A stretch of DNA of 64,000 bases from Brevibacterium sp. XM4083 (GTDB lineage Bacteria; Actinomycetota; Actinomycetes; Actinomycetales; Brevibacteriaceae). Numbering within the stretch: position 1 is the stretch's first letter; each line of letters begins with the position of its first letter. The stretch is from the NCBI RefSeq assembly GCF_006489205.2, contig NZ_VFYR02000002.1, forward strand, positions 653,278-717,277, in the 5' to 3' direction. Shown one piece after another: positions 1 through 11,687 of the stretch. A model generated the notes under the pieces. That model was not told where the DNA came from and ran no database searches. It saw only the letters and a list, made by a program, of their open reading frames with translations. The translations under genes were made by a program, and so were the position numbers.

Positions 1-437
1 GCGAGGGTGAAGGGGGCGCCGGCGAACCCGATGAGCGGCGTCGCCTCCCCGAGTTCGGCGGTGATGCGCCCGATCGACTCGGCGATGTCGGGGATGTCGG
101 CCGGATCGAGCTCCGGCAGCGCCTCGACATCGGCGCGCGAGCGGATCGGCGAGGCGAGGACGGGCCCGCGCCCGGCGACGATCTCGACATCGACCCCGGC
201 GGCCTGGAGCGGCACGACGATGTCGGAGAAGAAGATCGCGGCGTCGACTCCGTGCCGGCGCACCGGCTGCAGGGTGATCTCCGTGACGAGCTCCGGGTCG
301 CGGCACGAGGCGAGCATCGAGGTGCCCTGGCGCAGCTCACGGTACTCGGGCAGCGACCGCCCGGCCTGACGCATGAACCAGACGGGGGTGTGGTCGACAG
401 GCTCTCCCCGGAGAGCGGCGAGCAAGGTTGAGGTCAT
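1..437 (-). CDS. hemE: Uroporphyrinogen decarboxylase, N-terminal part (cut by window edge)
   Basis: This is the first 145 codons of HemE; the rest lies beyond the left edge. The enzyme decarboxylates the four acetate side chains of uroporphyrinogen III to give coproporphyrinogen III in cytosolic heme synthesis. The family signature [10 protein letters not shown] is at residues 18-27 and the second signature, [10 protein letters not shown], is at the very edge (about 136-145). The ATG at 437 gives [10 protein letters not shown] and fits the usual short N-terminus. The gene is divergent from the DUF3000 gene; the 126-bp gap carries a dyad (478-504). In other Actinobacteria hemE precedes further heme genes, and hemH is also in this window. 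Confidence 0.95.
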   Translation of the reverse strand, partial: MTSTLLAALRGEPVDHTPVWFMRQAGRSLPEYRELRQGTSMLASCRDPELVTEITLQPVRRHGVDAAIFFSDIVVPLQAAGVDVEIVAGRGPVLASPIRSRADVEALPELDPADIPDIAESIGRITAELGEATPLIGFAGAPFTL

Positions 438-477
438 GGCCCCATCCTCCCATTCCCGGTGCCCGCGCGCCCAACCG

Positions 478-504
478 GAAACGGTTTCAAGACGGCGCGT
501 CTTG
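478..504. promoter_or_regulatory. Overlapping inverted repeats in the hemE/DUF3000 divergent promoter region
   Basis: Two dyads abut: GAAAC-G-GTTTC (478-488) and CAAGACG-GCG-CGTCTTG (488-504, perfect 7+3+7). They lie between the divergent starts at 437 and 564, where an operator for either gene could sit. No regulator is encoded next to it and I do not recognise the motif. Confidence 0.4.
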
Positions 505-563
505 CGGATTCTTCGCCCGCTGTGCGGCGTGGATGATTCCCCCACAGCATCCGCTGTTCTATC

Positions 564-1187
564 GTGACCAGTGTGGTCAACACCTCACCTCTCAACCGCA
601 TTCCGGCGGAGTTCTCCGCCGTGACATCGGTCCTGCGCGAAGCGCGGAACACGAACAACGTCTCGATCTCGGAGATCCCCGCGCCGGCGAAGCTCGCGCC
701 GTACTCGTACGCCCTCGGCGCCGAGGTCACCGCCGATGAGACCTTCCTCTCCGCGAGCGGAGAGTCCATCGAGGAGCTCGCGACCGGACGCATCGTCGTC
801 CTCTTCGATCCCGAGTCCCCCGCCGAGTGGGAAGGCAGGTTCCGGATCGTGTCCTACATCCGGGCGGAGCTCGAACACGAACTCGGCAATGAGACGATGC
901 TCGGCCATGTCGCCTGGTCATGGCTCGAGGACGCGCTCGAATCCAATGACTGCGAGGTCGTCGCGGCGGGCGGGACGACGACGCGGGTGCTCTCGGAGAG
1001 CTTCGGCACCCTGGCGACGCGGCCGGCGACGATAGACTTGGAGCTGCGCGCCTCGTGGACCCCGATCATCGACAGTCCCGATGAGATCGGCAACCACCTC
1101 GAGGCCTGGATCGATCTGCTGTGCACAGTCGCCGGACTGCCGCCTCTGCCTGAAGGAGTATCAGCCCTGCCCGGGCGCCGTCGATGA
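564..1187 (+). CDS. DUF3000 domain protein
   Basis: This 207-residue protein matches the actinobacteria-specific DUF3000 family (M. tuberculosis Rv2680-type) over its whole length. Its function is unknown. It has no signal peptide, membrane segment or recognisable catalytic motif. The GTG start at 564 lacks a clear Shine-Dalgarno, so it may be translated from a leaderless or weakly led message. Its stop overlaps the RNase D start by 4 nt (ATGA at 1184-1187), so the two are translationally coupled; the same pair is adjacent in mycobacteria, which hints at an RNA-related role (inference). Confidence 0.85.
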   Translation: MTSVVNTSPLNRIPAEFSAVTSVLREARNTNNVSISEIPAPAKLAPYSYALGAEVTADETFLSASGESIEELATGRIVVLFDPESPAEWEGRFRIVSYIRAELEHELGNETMLGHVAWSWLEDALESNDCEVVAAGGTTTRVLSESFGTLATRPATIDLELRASWTPIIDSPDEIGNHLEAWIDLLCTVAGLPPLPEGVSALPGRRR

Positions 1188-2356
1188 CTACCGAACCACC
1201 GCTCCTGACCGCCCCTGCCCACGGGGTCCCCCCGCTCACCGACACCCCCGCCGGACTCGCCGATGCCGTGACCGCGCTGTCAGCGGTGACCGGGCCGATC
1301 GCCATCGACGCCGAACGCGCCTCGGGCATCCGCTACGGCCAGCGCGCGTTCCTCGTCCAGCTGCGCCGCGAGGGTGCGGGCACGTTCCTCCTCGACTCCG
1401 AGGTCCTCGGCGACCTCTCCCCGCTCAACCCCGCGCTCGGCTCCGATGAGTGGGTCATCCACTCCGTCACCCAGGACCTGCCGTGCCTCCAGGAGCGCGG
1501 CATGGTGCCCGCCGCCCTCTTCGACACCGAGCTCGCCGCGCGCCTCCTCGGGTGGGAGAAGTTCGGCCTCGCCGCGGTCGCCGAGGCCACCCTCGGGATC
1601 CGGTTGGCCAAGGAGCACTCCGCGGCGGACTGGTCGACGCGGCCCCTGCCGGAGGAGTGGCTCAACTACGCCGCCCTCGACGTCGAAGTCCTCGTGCCGA
1701 TCCGCGACATCCTCGCCGAGGAGCTGCGGCAGGCGGGCAAATGGGAGTTCGCGCAGCAGGAGTTCGCGCACCTGCTGTCGTTCGAGCCCAAGGTCCACGC
1801 CGAGCCGTGGCGGCGCACGAGCGGAGTCGCGAAGCTGGGGTCCCGTGCGGAGCTGGCGAAGGTGCGCGCCCTCTGGGAGGCCAGGGACGCGATGGCCGCC
1901 GAGACCGATCTCGCCCCGTCGAAGGTGCTCCGCGACCGTGAGCTCATCGATCTCGCACGAGCGCGGGTGCGTTCGAGCGATGACATCCTCGACCGCTGGC
2001 CCAGGCTCTCCCGCACGGAGTCCGTCCGGCTCTTCCGCGCGCTGCGCAAGGCCGGACAGCTGACCCCGGAGGAGCTGCCGCCGAAGCGGGAGCGTAGCAG
2101 CCAGCCGCGTTCGCCGTTCAGCCACACGGAGCTCAAGGAGCGCACCGCCGCCCTGCGCACCGCTGTCGCCGAGGTGGCCGCGGCACAGACGATGCCCCAT
2201 GAGGTGCTCCTCCAGCCTGCGATCGTCAAGTCGCTCGCGGCCTCGGGCCGCACCGACGTCGAGGAGTTCCTCACCGAGCGCGGGGCACGGCCGTGGCAGG
2301 TCGAGCTGACGACTCCCGCGCTGTCCGCGGCGCTCGCCGCGCTCCCGCTGCCGTGA
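1184..2356 (+). CDS. rnd: Ribonuclease D (3'-5' exonuclease with HRDC domain)
   Basis: A 390-residue DEDD-family 3'-5' exoribonuclease, expected to trim stable-RNA precursors in the cytosol. The Exo I motif is IDAERA (D42, E44), Exo II is HSVTQDL, and Exo III is YAALDVEVL with the catalytic Tyr/Asp. An HRDC-like helical domain follows (about 205-290), around RDAMAAETDLAPSKVLRDREL. The C-terminal ~80 residues are less conserved. It is coupled to DUF3000 upstream (ATGA) and to the P-loop gene downstream (GTGA), so all three likely form one transcription unit. Confidence 0.92.
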   Translation: MTTEPPLLTAPAHGVPPLTDTPAGLADAVTALSAVTGPIAIDAERASGIRYGQRAFLVQLRREGAGTFLLDSEVLGDLSPLNPALGSDEWVIHSVTQDLPCLQERGMVPAALFDTELAARLLGWEKFGLAAVAEATLGIRLAKEHSAADWSTRPLPEEWLNYAALDVEVLVPIRDILAEELRQAGKWEFAQQEFAHLLSFEPKVHAEPWRRTSGVAKLGSRAELAKVRALWEARDAMAAETDLAPSKVLRDRELIDLARARVRSSDDILDRWPRLSRTESVRLFRALRKAGQLTPEELPPKRERSSQPRSPFSHTELKERTAALRTAVAEVAAAQTMPHEVLLQPAIVKSLAASGRTDVEEFLTERGARPWQVELTTPALSAALAALPLP

Positions 2357-2880
2357 GCGCACCCGAACTCGTCCTCATGGTCGGGCAGGTCGGGGCGGGG
2401 AAGACGACTCGGGCCAAGGAGCTCGCGACGGCGCTGCCGGCGGTGCGGCTGACCCCCGATGAGTGGATGCGACCGCTCTTCGACGACCCGGAGGCCGACG
2501 GAATGCGCACCGTCGTCGAAGGCCGACTCATCGCCACGGCCGTCGAGATCCTCCGCGCCGGGGCCTCCGTCGTCCTCGACTTCGGACTGTGGACCCGTGA
2601 CGAGCGGATCGCGCTGAGCTGGCTCGCCGGCACCGTCGGGGCCCGTGCCCGCACCGAGTACCTCGCCATCGATCCCGCCCAGCAGGCGGCCCGCGTCGCC
2701 GAGCGCGGCAGGAGCGACAGCACCGCGTGGCCGGTCACGCAGGACGCGCTCGATGAGTGGCGGACCCTGCTCGAGGAGCCCACCCAGGCCGAGACCGCCG
2801 GCGATTTCGGACCGCAGGCCGCAGCCGACTGGGGCGACTGGATCGCCCGGAAGTGGCCTAGCGCTCTCACCGAGGTCTAG
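2353..2880 (+). CDS. Small P-loop ATPase / predicted kinase (AAA, zeta-toxin-like fold)
   Basis: About 175 residues. Walker A is GQVGAGKT at residues 11-18; downstream come a DEW motif (LTPDEWMRPLF) and the segment VVLDFGLWTRDER, typical of small P-loop kinases in the zeta-toxin/predicted-kinase group that act on sugars, nucleotides or RNA ends. The substrate cannot be told from sequence. I place the start at GTG 2353, overlapping the rnd stop (GTGA), instead of an upstream in-frame start that would extend into rnd and add non-homologous residues. The coupling suggests a link to RNA metabolism (inference). There is no antitoxin-like neighbour, so a toxin role is unlikely. Confidence 0.72.
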   Translation: MSAPELVLMVGQVGAGKTTRAKELATALPAVRLTPDEWMRPLFDDPEADGMRTVVEGRLIATAVEILRAGASVVLDFGLWTRDERIALSWLAGTVGARARTEYLAIDPAQQAARVAERGRSDSTAWPVTQDALDEWRTLLEEPTQAETAGDFGPQAAADWGDWIARKWPSALTEV

Positions 2881-2889
2881 CGGTTCGGC

Positions 2890-4830
2890 TCACGCGCCTC
2901 GGCGGGTGCCCCGTTCTGCCCGGCTGCGCACCTCGGCGGGGAGGATGTTGACGATCTCGGCGACCATCGAATCGACGTCGAGGCCGACGTATTCGAGGAT
3001 CTCGTCGCGGGTGCCCTGCGGCAGGAATTCGTCCGGAGCCCCGAGTTCGACGACGCCGATCCGGGAGTCCGCGGCCCGCAGGTCGCTGCGGATGCGGGAG
3101 CCGATGCCGCCGAGGCGCACCCCGTCCTCGATGACGGCGACCTGGGAGTGCTCCATCGCGAGGTCGATGACGTCAGTGGGCACCGGCAGGACCCAGCGGG
3201 GGTCGATGATCGTCGCGGTGATGCCCTCGGCGGCCAGCGCCTCGGCGACCTCATGGGCGCGGGAGGCGAAGGGGCCGACGGAGACGATGAGGACGTCCTT
3301 GGGCTCGCCCTCGGGGATCTCGCGGAGGATGTCGACGCCGCCTGTGGTCCGGCGCACCGCGGGCACGTCGGCGCCGACGCTGCCGCGGGGGAAGCGGATG
3401 ACGGTGGGCGCGTCGGAGACGGCGACGGCTTCGCGCAGCTCCTCGGTCAGCCGGGCGCCGTCGCGGGGGGCGGCGAGCCGGAGGCCGGGGACGATGCGCA
3501 GCATCGCCATGTCCCACACCCCGTGGTGGCTCGCCCCGTCGGGTCCGGTGATGCCGGCCCGGTCGAGGACGAAGGTCACGCCCTGCCCGTGGAGGGCGAC
3601 GTCCATGAGGATCTGGTCGAAGGCGCGGTTGAGGAACGTCGCGTAGATGCAGACGATCGGGTGGAGCCCGCCGTACGCGAGTCCCGCCGCCGAGGTGACG
3701 GCGTGCTGTTCGGCGATTCCGACGTCGAAGACGCGCTCGGGGTAGGCTTCGGCGAACTTCGCGAGCCCGACCGGCAGGAGCATCGCGGCGGTGACGGCGA
3801 CGACGTCGTCGCGGTCGCGGGCGATCTCGAGGACCTCGTCACCGAAGACGGAGGTCCACGAGGTCTGCTTCGACGGGGTCGACCGTCCCGTCACGGGGTC
3901 GATGACCCCGACGGAGTGGAACTGGTCGGCGTCGTCGTTGACGGCGGGGTCGTAGCCCTGGCCCTTCTGCGTGATCATGTGGACGATGACGGGTCCGCCC
4001 TCGTACTGCTTGGCGCGGGCCAGGGCCTTCTCGACGGCGGCGAGGTCGTGCCCGTCGACGGGGCCGAGGTATTTGATGCCGAGTTCGTCGAACATGCCCG
4101 TCTGCTCGGCGCTGACCATGTCCTTGAGGCCGCGCTTGACGCCGTGGATCGCGGAGTAGGCGGCGCGGCCGGGTGCACCGGACTGCTGGAGGGTCGACTT
4201 GCCCCACGAGAGGAGCTTCTCGTAGCTCGTCATCGTCCGCAGGTCGTCGAGGTGGGCGGCGAAGCCGCCGACGGTCGGGGCGTAGGAGCGTCCGTTGTCG
4301 TTGACGACGATGACGAGTTTGCGCGGCGGCGTCGAGGTGTCGGCGGCGATCGTGTTGAGTGCCTCCCAGGCCATGCCACCGGTCAGCGCCCCGTCGCCGA
4401 TGACGGCGACGACGTGGCGGTCGCTCTCCCCCTTGAGCTGGTGGGCCTTGGCGATGCCGTCGGCCCACGACAGGGACGCCGAGGCGTGGGAATTCTCGAT
4501 GACGTCGTGGTCGCTCTCGGCCCGGCTCGGGTAGCCGGAGAGGCCGTGCCGCTGGCGCAGCGTGCCGAACTCGGCCATCCGACCGGTGAGCAGCTTGTGG
4601 ACGTACGTCTGGTGGCCGACGTCGAAGAGGATCGTGTCGCGCGGGGAGTCGAAGACCCGGTGCAGTCCCATCGTGAGTTCGACGACGCCGAGGTTGGGGC
4701 CGAGATGGCCTCCCGTGCCGGCGACCGTGGTGACGAGGAAGTCCCGGATCTCCTTCGCGAGCACCTCGCACTCGGCCGCATCGAGTCCGCGCAGATCCGC
4801 AGGACTCTCGATCGACTCCAGGAATGTCAT
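2890..4830 (-). CDS. dxs: 1-deoxy-D-xylulose-5-phosphate synthase
   Basis: Full-length Dxs (646 residues), the first step of the non-mevalonate (MEP) isoprenoid pathway: pyruvate + glyceraldehyde-3-phosphate → DXP + CO2, using thiamine diphosphate. GHLGPNLG (H42) and GHQTYVHK (H73) are near the N-terminus, and the ThDP-binding GDGALTGG begins at residue 145. The transketolase pyrimidine domain with GIAEQHAV and the C-terminal transketolase domain follow. The ATG at 4830 gives [11 protein letters not shown] possible -10 TAAAAT (complement of 4906-4911) lies upstream. It is convergent with the P-loop gene (9-bp gap) and downstream of acnA, from which a hairpin separates it. Confidence 0.97.
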   Translation of the reverse strand: MTFLESIESPADLRGLDAAECEVLAKEIRDFLVTTVAGTGGHLGPNLGVVELTMGLHRVFDSPRDTILFDVGHQTYVHKLLTGRMAEFGTLRQRHGLSGYPSRAESDHDVIENSHASASLSWADGIAKAHQLKGESDRHVVAVIGDGALTGGMAWEALNTIAADTSTPPRKLVIVVNDNGRSYAPTVGGFAAHLDDLRTMTSYEKLLSWGKSTLQQSGAPGRAAYSAIHGVKRGLKDMVSAEQTGMFDELGIKYLGPVDGHDLAAVEKALARAKQYEGGPVIVHMITQKGQGYDPAVNDDADQFHSVGVIDPVTGRSTPSKQTSWTSVFGDEVLEIARDRDDVVAVTAAMLLPVGLAKFAEAYPERVFDVGIAEQHAVTSAAGLAYGGLHPIVCIYATFLNRAFDQILMDVALHGQGVTFVLDRAGITGPDGASHHGVWDMAMLRIVPGLRLAAPRDGARLTEELREAVAVSDAPTVIRFPRGSVGADVPAVRRTTGGVDILREIPEGEPKDVLIVSVGPFASRAHEVAEALAAEGITATIIDPRWVLPVPTDVIDLAMEHSQVAVIEDGVRLGGIGSRIRSDLRAADSRIGVVELGAPDEFLPQGTRDEILEYVGLDVDSMVAEIVNILPAEVRSRAERGTRRGA

Positions 4831-4980
4831 GCGGCCTCGCTTTTGGGATGTGACGACGGACGATGCTCATCGTCCGCCGAGGGTACGGCTGTTTCCACTC
4901 GGAACATTTTAGCGCGTTCCCAAGCCGCAACCCAGCTTGTGAGCGTGGATGTTCCGTCGGTCACAGCTCTCAACGCGAGA

Positions 4981-5021
4981 GTCCCCCGCCCCGACCCCGG
5001 GAAGGAGTCGAGACGGGGGAC
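4981..5021 (-). terminator. Hairpin downstream of acnA
   Basis: An 8-bp perfect stem, GTCCCCCG (4981-4988) with CGGGGGAC (5014-5021), lies just past the acnA stop and before the dxs leader. There is no clear U-tract, as is usual for high-GC actinobacterial terminators. The rest of the 207-bp acnA–dxs gap holds only the dxs promoter region. Confidence 0.5.
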
Positions 5022-5037
5022 GCTGCCGGCGGACGGA

Positions 5038-7722
<2,685 letters not shown>

Positions 7723-7816
7723 CGTGATTCTCCTGTTTCATTCGACACTCATCCAAGAAACCGGGCGCTCGGCCCTGCGCGCGCACCGATTTACGCGACA
7801 CAAATGTTTCCAAAAG

Positions 7817-7834
7817 TATCTTGACGTCAAGATA
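7817..7834. promoter_or_regulatory. Perfect 18-bp palindrome (TATCTTGAC/GTCAAGATA) at the acnA promoter
   Basis: TATCTTGACGTCAAGATA is fully self-complementary. On the minus strand, a TAGAAT -10 hexamer (complement of 7836-7841) lies immediately upstream of it, so the dyad covers the expected transcription start of acnA. The layout is that of a repressor operator. The TCTTGA…TCAAGA form resembles MarR-family operators; from memory it is reminiscent of the TamR-type sites reported at aconitase genes, but I could not verify that. The other ~250 bp of the 7723-8007 gap show nothing beyond the ribosome binding site at 7997-8002. Confidence 0.6.
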
Positions 7835-8007
7835 AATTCTAGCGCATTCGACCGCTCTTGACCACCACCGCGACACCGCTTCCGCCTCGGGTTTTCCACC
7901 CGTCGGTCTCCGGTTGGCACCACAGCGCCGGGGACGTCCGCGCTCCTATTCTGGAGGCGGACATCGCCCATCTCCGCACCTGTCGCGGACCACGTCAAGG
8001 AGTCTCC

Positions 8008-8202
8008 ATGGACCCGTTCACCCTGGGCGCCGGCTTCGGCTTCGGTGCGCTCCTCGTCGGCATCATCTTCGCCGTCATCTGCAATGCGCTGGCGAAGGAG
8101 AAGGGCCGCTCCGCCGGCTGGTGGGGCCTGCTCGGCTTCCTCACGACCTTCCTCGCCCTCATCGTCCTCGTCCTCCTGCCCGCGAAGACCCGGGTCGCCT
8201 GA
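8008..8202 (+). CDS. Small two-helix membrane protein
   Basis: A 64-residue protein with two hydrophobic stretches (about 7-27, FGALLVGIIFAVICNAL, and 37-58, WWGLLGFLTTFLALIVLVLL) around the polar loop AKEKGRSAGW. The loop contains the K-GRS-WWGLLGFL pattern common in short uncharacterised actinobacterial membrane proteins. Start ATG 8008 is set by a good ribosome binding site (AAGGAG, 7997-8002); longer in-frame starts have none. It stands alone between divergently read acnA and the convergent RNA methyltransferase. I cannot assign a function. Confidence 0.7.
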   Translation: MDPFTLGAGFGFGALLVGIIFAVICNALAKEKGRSAGWWGLLGFLTTFLALIVLVLLPAKTRVA

Positions 8203-8235
8203 TCCGCGCCGAGGCGGTCCCCCGGTCCCGAGGTG

Positions 8236-8279
8236 AGCACCGTCTCCTCAGCGCCGCAGCACCGTCTGATCAGCGCCGC
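8236..8279. repeat. 22-bp tandem repeat at the 3' end of the RNA methyltransferase gene
   Basis: AGCACCGTCTCCTCAGCGCCGC (8236-8257) is followed directly by a copy with two changes (8258-8279). A partial third copy (AGCACCGT) is part of the coding 3' end. The Leu-Arg-Arg-stop codons of the gene are therefore duplicated downstream, which looks like slippage or tandem duplication of the gene tail. Confidence 0.7.
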
Positions 8280-9634
8280 AGCACCGTGACGGTCTCGACG
8301 TGCGCGGTGAGCGGGAAGAGGTCGTGACCGACAAGGCTCTCGATCGTGTAGCCGCCGGCGCTCAGCTGCGCGAGATCGCGGGCGAGCGTCCCGGCGTCGC
8401 ACGAGACGTAGACGATCGTCTCGGGGCCATCGGCGCTGAGCCGGTCGGTCACCGCCTTCCCGGCGCCGGCACGCGGCGGGTCGAGGAGGAGGACATCGGA
8501 GCTCGGGAAGTCGGCCGTGTCGACGCGGCCGGCGACGAACCGGGCATCGATGCCGGCGGCATTGATCCGGGCGTTCTCGATCGCCGGACCGACCCCTTCG
8601 ACGCCGAAGAGCCTCGCCCCGGTCGCCTCGGCGGCCGTGATGCCGAGCAGCCCGACCCCGCAGTAGAGGTCGGTGAGCGTGCGCGCGTCGGCCGGCACGG
8701 CCGCCCGCACCGCGTCGGTGAGGACGCCCGGCGCGTCGACGTGCACCTGCCAGAAGCCGTCGGCGGCGACGCGGAAGTCCCGTCCCGCCGCCGTCTGAAG
8801 CAGATGATCGGTTCCCCGGATGACCTCGAGCACCGGCGCCGAGGCGGTCGACCGTCCCGCACCCCGGTGACGGCTGCCTCCCCGGCCCTGACCGCGGCGT
8901 CTCCCACCGCGACCGGCACCGGACCGACTCGCCGATCGGGCGGGGGCGGCGGGGCCTGCGAGGATCGACCACTGCTCGGGCAGGGACTCGGCGAGCACGT
9001 CGAGTCCGGCCCGGTCGGTCTCCCCGCGGACGATGACCGCGCCGGTGCTGCCCGCCCACGCGAACTCGACCCTCTCGGCACCGGGCAGGCGCAGGGACGT
9101 CAGGTCCGCCTCGGCGATCGCGGGCACGGCGAGCGGGGCACGGGTGACGGGGACGACGTCGTGGCTGCGGGAGCGCAGCATCCCGAGCTCACCGGTGCCG
9201 CTCACGGCGAGCTGAATGCGGGTGCGCCACTCGAGCCCGGTCTCCTCCCCCGGTGCCGCGGCGACGGTGACGTCCCGGTCGATGCCGCCGATGCGGGAGA
9301 GCTGATCGGCGATGACCTGGCCCTTGAGCTCTCGGCTGTGGGCGAGGTCGACGTGGGCGTACTCCATGCCGCCGAAGAGCCCGCCCCCGGCCTCGGCGAG
9401 GAAGCCGGCGCGCCGGTCGGGCACGCGGTGCGGCGACGGGTCGAGCACCTCGGTGACCTCGGCGCGCAGGACCTTCCCGGTCTCGGTGAGCCGGGCGCGG
9501 ATCGACTCGCCGGGCAGGGCGCCGGCGACGAAGACGACACGACCGTCGAGGCGGGCCACTGAGGTGCCGCCCGCGGCCGGCCCCGCGATGCGCAGCTCGA
9601 CCACGTCACCGGGTGAGAGCGGATCGGCCGTCAT
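8270..9634 (-). CDS. Class I SAM-dependent RNA uracil-5-methyltransferase (TrmA/RumA family)
   Basis: 454 residues. An N-terminal TRAM-like β-barrel (SPGDVVELRIAGPAAGGTSVARLDGRVVF) is followed by the catalytic domain. The latter has the SAM motif DLYCGVGLLGI, the loop DPPRAGAG and the catalytic Cys/Thr motif YVSCDAGTLARDL, so it should form m5U in 23S rRNA or tRNA. The RumA Fe-S cysteine cluster is not evident. An Arg/Gly-rich insertion (around GRGGRRRGQGRGGSRHRGAGR) sits between the central and catalytic domains. ATG 9634 overlaps the permease stop by 4 nt (ATGA); it is the Rv2689c-type neighbour of the Rv2690c-type permease. Confidence 0.88.
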   Translation of the reverse strand: MTADPLSPGDVVELRIAGPAAGGTSVARLDGRVVFVAGALPGESIRARLTETGKVLRAEVTEVLDPSPHRVPDRRAGFLAEAGGGLFGGMEYAHVDLAHSRELKGQVIADQLSRIGGIDRDVTVAAAPGEETGLEWRTRIQLAVSGTGELGMLRSRSHDVVPVTRAPLAVPAIAEADLTSLRLPGAERVEFAWAGSTGAVIVRGETDRAGLDVLAESLPEQWSILAGPAAPARSASRSGAGRGGRRRGQGRGGSRHRGAGRSTASAPVLEVIRGTDHLLQTAAGRDFRVAADGFWQVHVDAPGVLTDAVRAAVPADARTLTDLYCGVGLLGITAAEATGARLFGVEGVGPAIENARINAAGIDARFVAGRVDTADFPSSDVLLLDPPRAGAGKAVTDRLSADGPETIVYVSCDAGTLARDLAQLSAGGYTIESLVGHDLFPLTAHVETVTVLRR

Positions 9635-11658
9635 GGCTTCGGCACCTGACCGTAGAGCGGGGCCTCCGAGTCCGGACCGTCGCCGCTGTGGGCGCGCGAG
9701 TACGAGCGCAGCCGCCACGGGACGGAGACGACGACGACGTTGGGGACGAGGAGCAGGCGGGTGCGCAGCTTGATCGCGATCTGGTTGTGGAGAAGGTGCT
9801 CCCACCAGCGTCCGACGATGTACTGCGGGATGTAGACGATGACGAGGTCGCGCGGTGAGCGCCGCCGGATCGCGAGGACGTGGGCGATGAGCGGGCGGAC
9901 GAGTTCGCGGTACGGCGAGGCGAGCACCGTGAGCGGGACGGGCAGCTCCATCTCGTTCCACCGCTTCTGCAGCTTCTCCGCCGCCTCCTCGTCGACGGCG
10001 ACGGTGACGGCTTCGAGCTGGGTCGACCGCGCCACCCGCGCATACGACAGCGCCCGCAGGGTCGGTTTGTTGATCTCGTTGACGACGACGATCGCGTGCG
10101 TGTTCGACGGGATCGTCCGCGAGTCGACGTTGGCCTCGGGGGCGAGTTCGCTCGCGACCCGCGAATAGTGGCGGTGGATGGCGCCCATGACGAGGAAGAG
10201 CCCGGCCATCGCCGCCACCGCGATCCACGCCCCGGCGAGGAACTTCGAGACGATGACGACGATGAGGACGCCGGCAGCGATGACGCAGCCGACGGTGTTG
10301 ACCGCCCGGTTGAAGCGCATCCGCATCCGCGCCTTGGGGTCGATGACGAGCCGCAGGCGCTTGTTCCAGTGGAGCACCATGCCGAGCTGGCCGACGACAA
10401 AGCTCGCGAAGACGCCGACGAGGTAGAGCTGGATGAGGGTCGTCGCCGAGGCGTTCGTCGCGACGACGAGGACGATCGCGGCGACGGCGAGGAGGAGGAT
10501 GCCGTTGGAGAACGTCAGCCGGTCGCCCTTCGTCGCGAGCTGCCGGGGCAGGAAGCCGTCACGGGCGAGCCGGGAGGCCAGCCCCGGGAAGCCCTCGACC
10601 GCGGTGTTCGCGGCGACGATGAGGACGAGAGCGGCGACGAGGACGACGAGGAAGAACATCAGGGGCGTGTCGGCGAAGATCGTGTGGGCGAGCTGCCCGA
10701 GGACCGGTTCCTGCTCGTATTCGGCCGAGACGGGGCTTCCGTCGGGGCGGACGAGGTAGAGGTGCGGGTCGTCGACGTACTTCACCCCGGTCACCGAGGC
10801 GAGATACGTCAGTCCGGTGAGCATGACGGCGGCGAGGAATCCGGAGAGGACGAGCGTGTTGCCGGCGTTCTTCCCCCGCGGCTTCTTGAAGGCCGGCACC
10901 GCGGTGGCCACGGTCTGGACGCCGGCGAGGGCCACCGACCCGGAGGAGAACGCGCGGAGGACGATGAGGACGGTCGCAAGCCCCAGGGTCGCCTGATCCG
11001 TCACCGCATCGTGGACGATCGTGTAGTTCGCGGTCTCGGCCTGCGGGGTCTCACCGAGCCCGACCTGGACGAGGCCGACGATCATCGTGAGGAACACCGC
11101 GCCGAGGAAGAGGTACGTCGGGATCGCCAGGAGCACCGGGGTGGCCCGGGACCCGCGGAGGCCGGCGAGGGAGATGACGAGGATGCCGACGATCGCCACC
11201 GGCACCCGGTAGGGCGCGAGCAGCGGGAACGCCGTCGTGATGTAGGCGGCGAAGACCGTCATCGACACGGCCAGGGTGAGGACGTAGTCGACGAGGAGGG
11301 CGGCGGCGACGATGAGACCGGCGCGGGGGCCGAGGTTCTTCGACGCGACCTCGTAGTCCCCTCCTCCCGACGGGTAGGCGCGGACGTTGAGGCGGTAGCA
11401 CGCGACGATGACGAGGATGACCGCGCCGACGGCCGCGCCGATCCACGGGGCGGCGGTGATCGAGACGAGCGTCGTCAGGGACAGGGCCAGGAGGATCTCA
11501 TCCGGGGCGTACGCCACCGAGGAGAGCATGTCCGAGGCGAACACGGGCATGGCGATGCGCTTCTTCAGCGCAGGAGCACGCCTGTCCTCACTGCGGAACG
11601 GCCGTCCAACGAGTAGTCTTTTGACGGCATCAGAAAAACTGCTGGCCACGAGCACCAA
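9631..11658 (-). CDS. APC-superfamily permease with soluble C-terminal domain
   Basis: About 675 residues. Roughly twelve hydrophobic segments span residues 45-470, starting with the APC-like SDMLSSVAYAPDEILLAL and SGGGDYEVASKNLG. A ~190-residue cytosolic tail begins with NTHAIVVVNEINKPTLRAL and resembles a regulatory domain. The family (Rv2690c type) is poorly characterised; potassium or amino-acid transport are the main possibilities. The gene lies divergent from two TrkA-like proteins, an arrangement conserved across Actinobacteria, which favours a K+-linked role (inference). The start is uncertain: TTG 11658, or GTG 11655 or 11649, none with a good ribosome binding site. Confidence 0.83.
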   Translation of the reverse strand: MVLVASSFSDAVKRLLVGRPFRSEDRRAPALKKRIAMPVFASDMLSSVAYAPDEILLALSLTTLVSITAAPWIGAAVGAVILVIVACYRLNVRAYPSGGGDYEVASKNLGPRAGLIVAAALLVDYVLTLAVSMTVFAAYITTAFPLLAPYRVPVAIVGILVISLAGLRGSRATPVLLAIPTYLFLGAVFLTMIVGLVQVGLGETPQAETANYTIVHDAVTDQATLGLATVLIVLRAFSSGSVALAGVQTVATAVPAFKKPRGKNAGNTLVLSGFLAAVMLTGLTYLASVTGVKYVDDPHLYLVRPDGSPVSAEYEQEPVLGQLAHTIFADTPLMFFLVVLVAALVLIVAANTAVEGFPGLASRLARDGFLPRQLATKGDRLTFSNGILLLAVAAIVLVVATNASATTLIQLYLVGVFASFVVGQLGMVLHWNKRLRLVIDPKARMRMRFNRAVNTVGCVIAAGVLIVVIVSKFLAGAWIAVAAMAGLFLVMGAIHRHYSRVASELAPEANVDSRTIPSNTHAIVVVNEINKPTLRALSYARVARSTQLEAVTVAVDEEAAEKLQKRWNEMELPVPLTVLASPYRELVRPLIAHVLAIRRRSPRDLVIVYIPQYIVGRWWEHLLHNQIAIKLRTRLLLVPNVVVVSVPWRLRSYSRAHSGDGPDSEAPLYGQVPKP

Positions 11659-11687
11659 TGGTAGAGCAATTGTCGGAAGGGATGACC

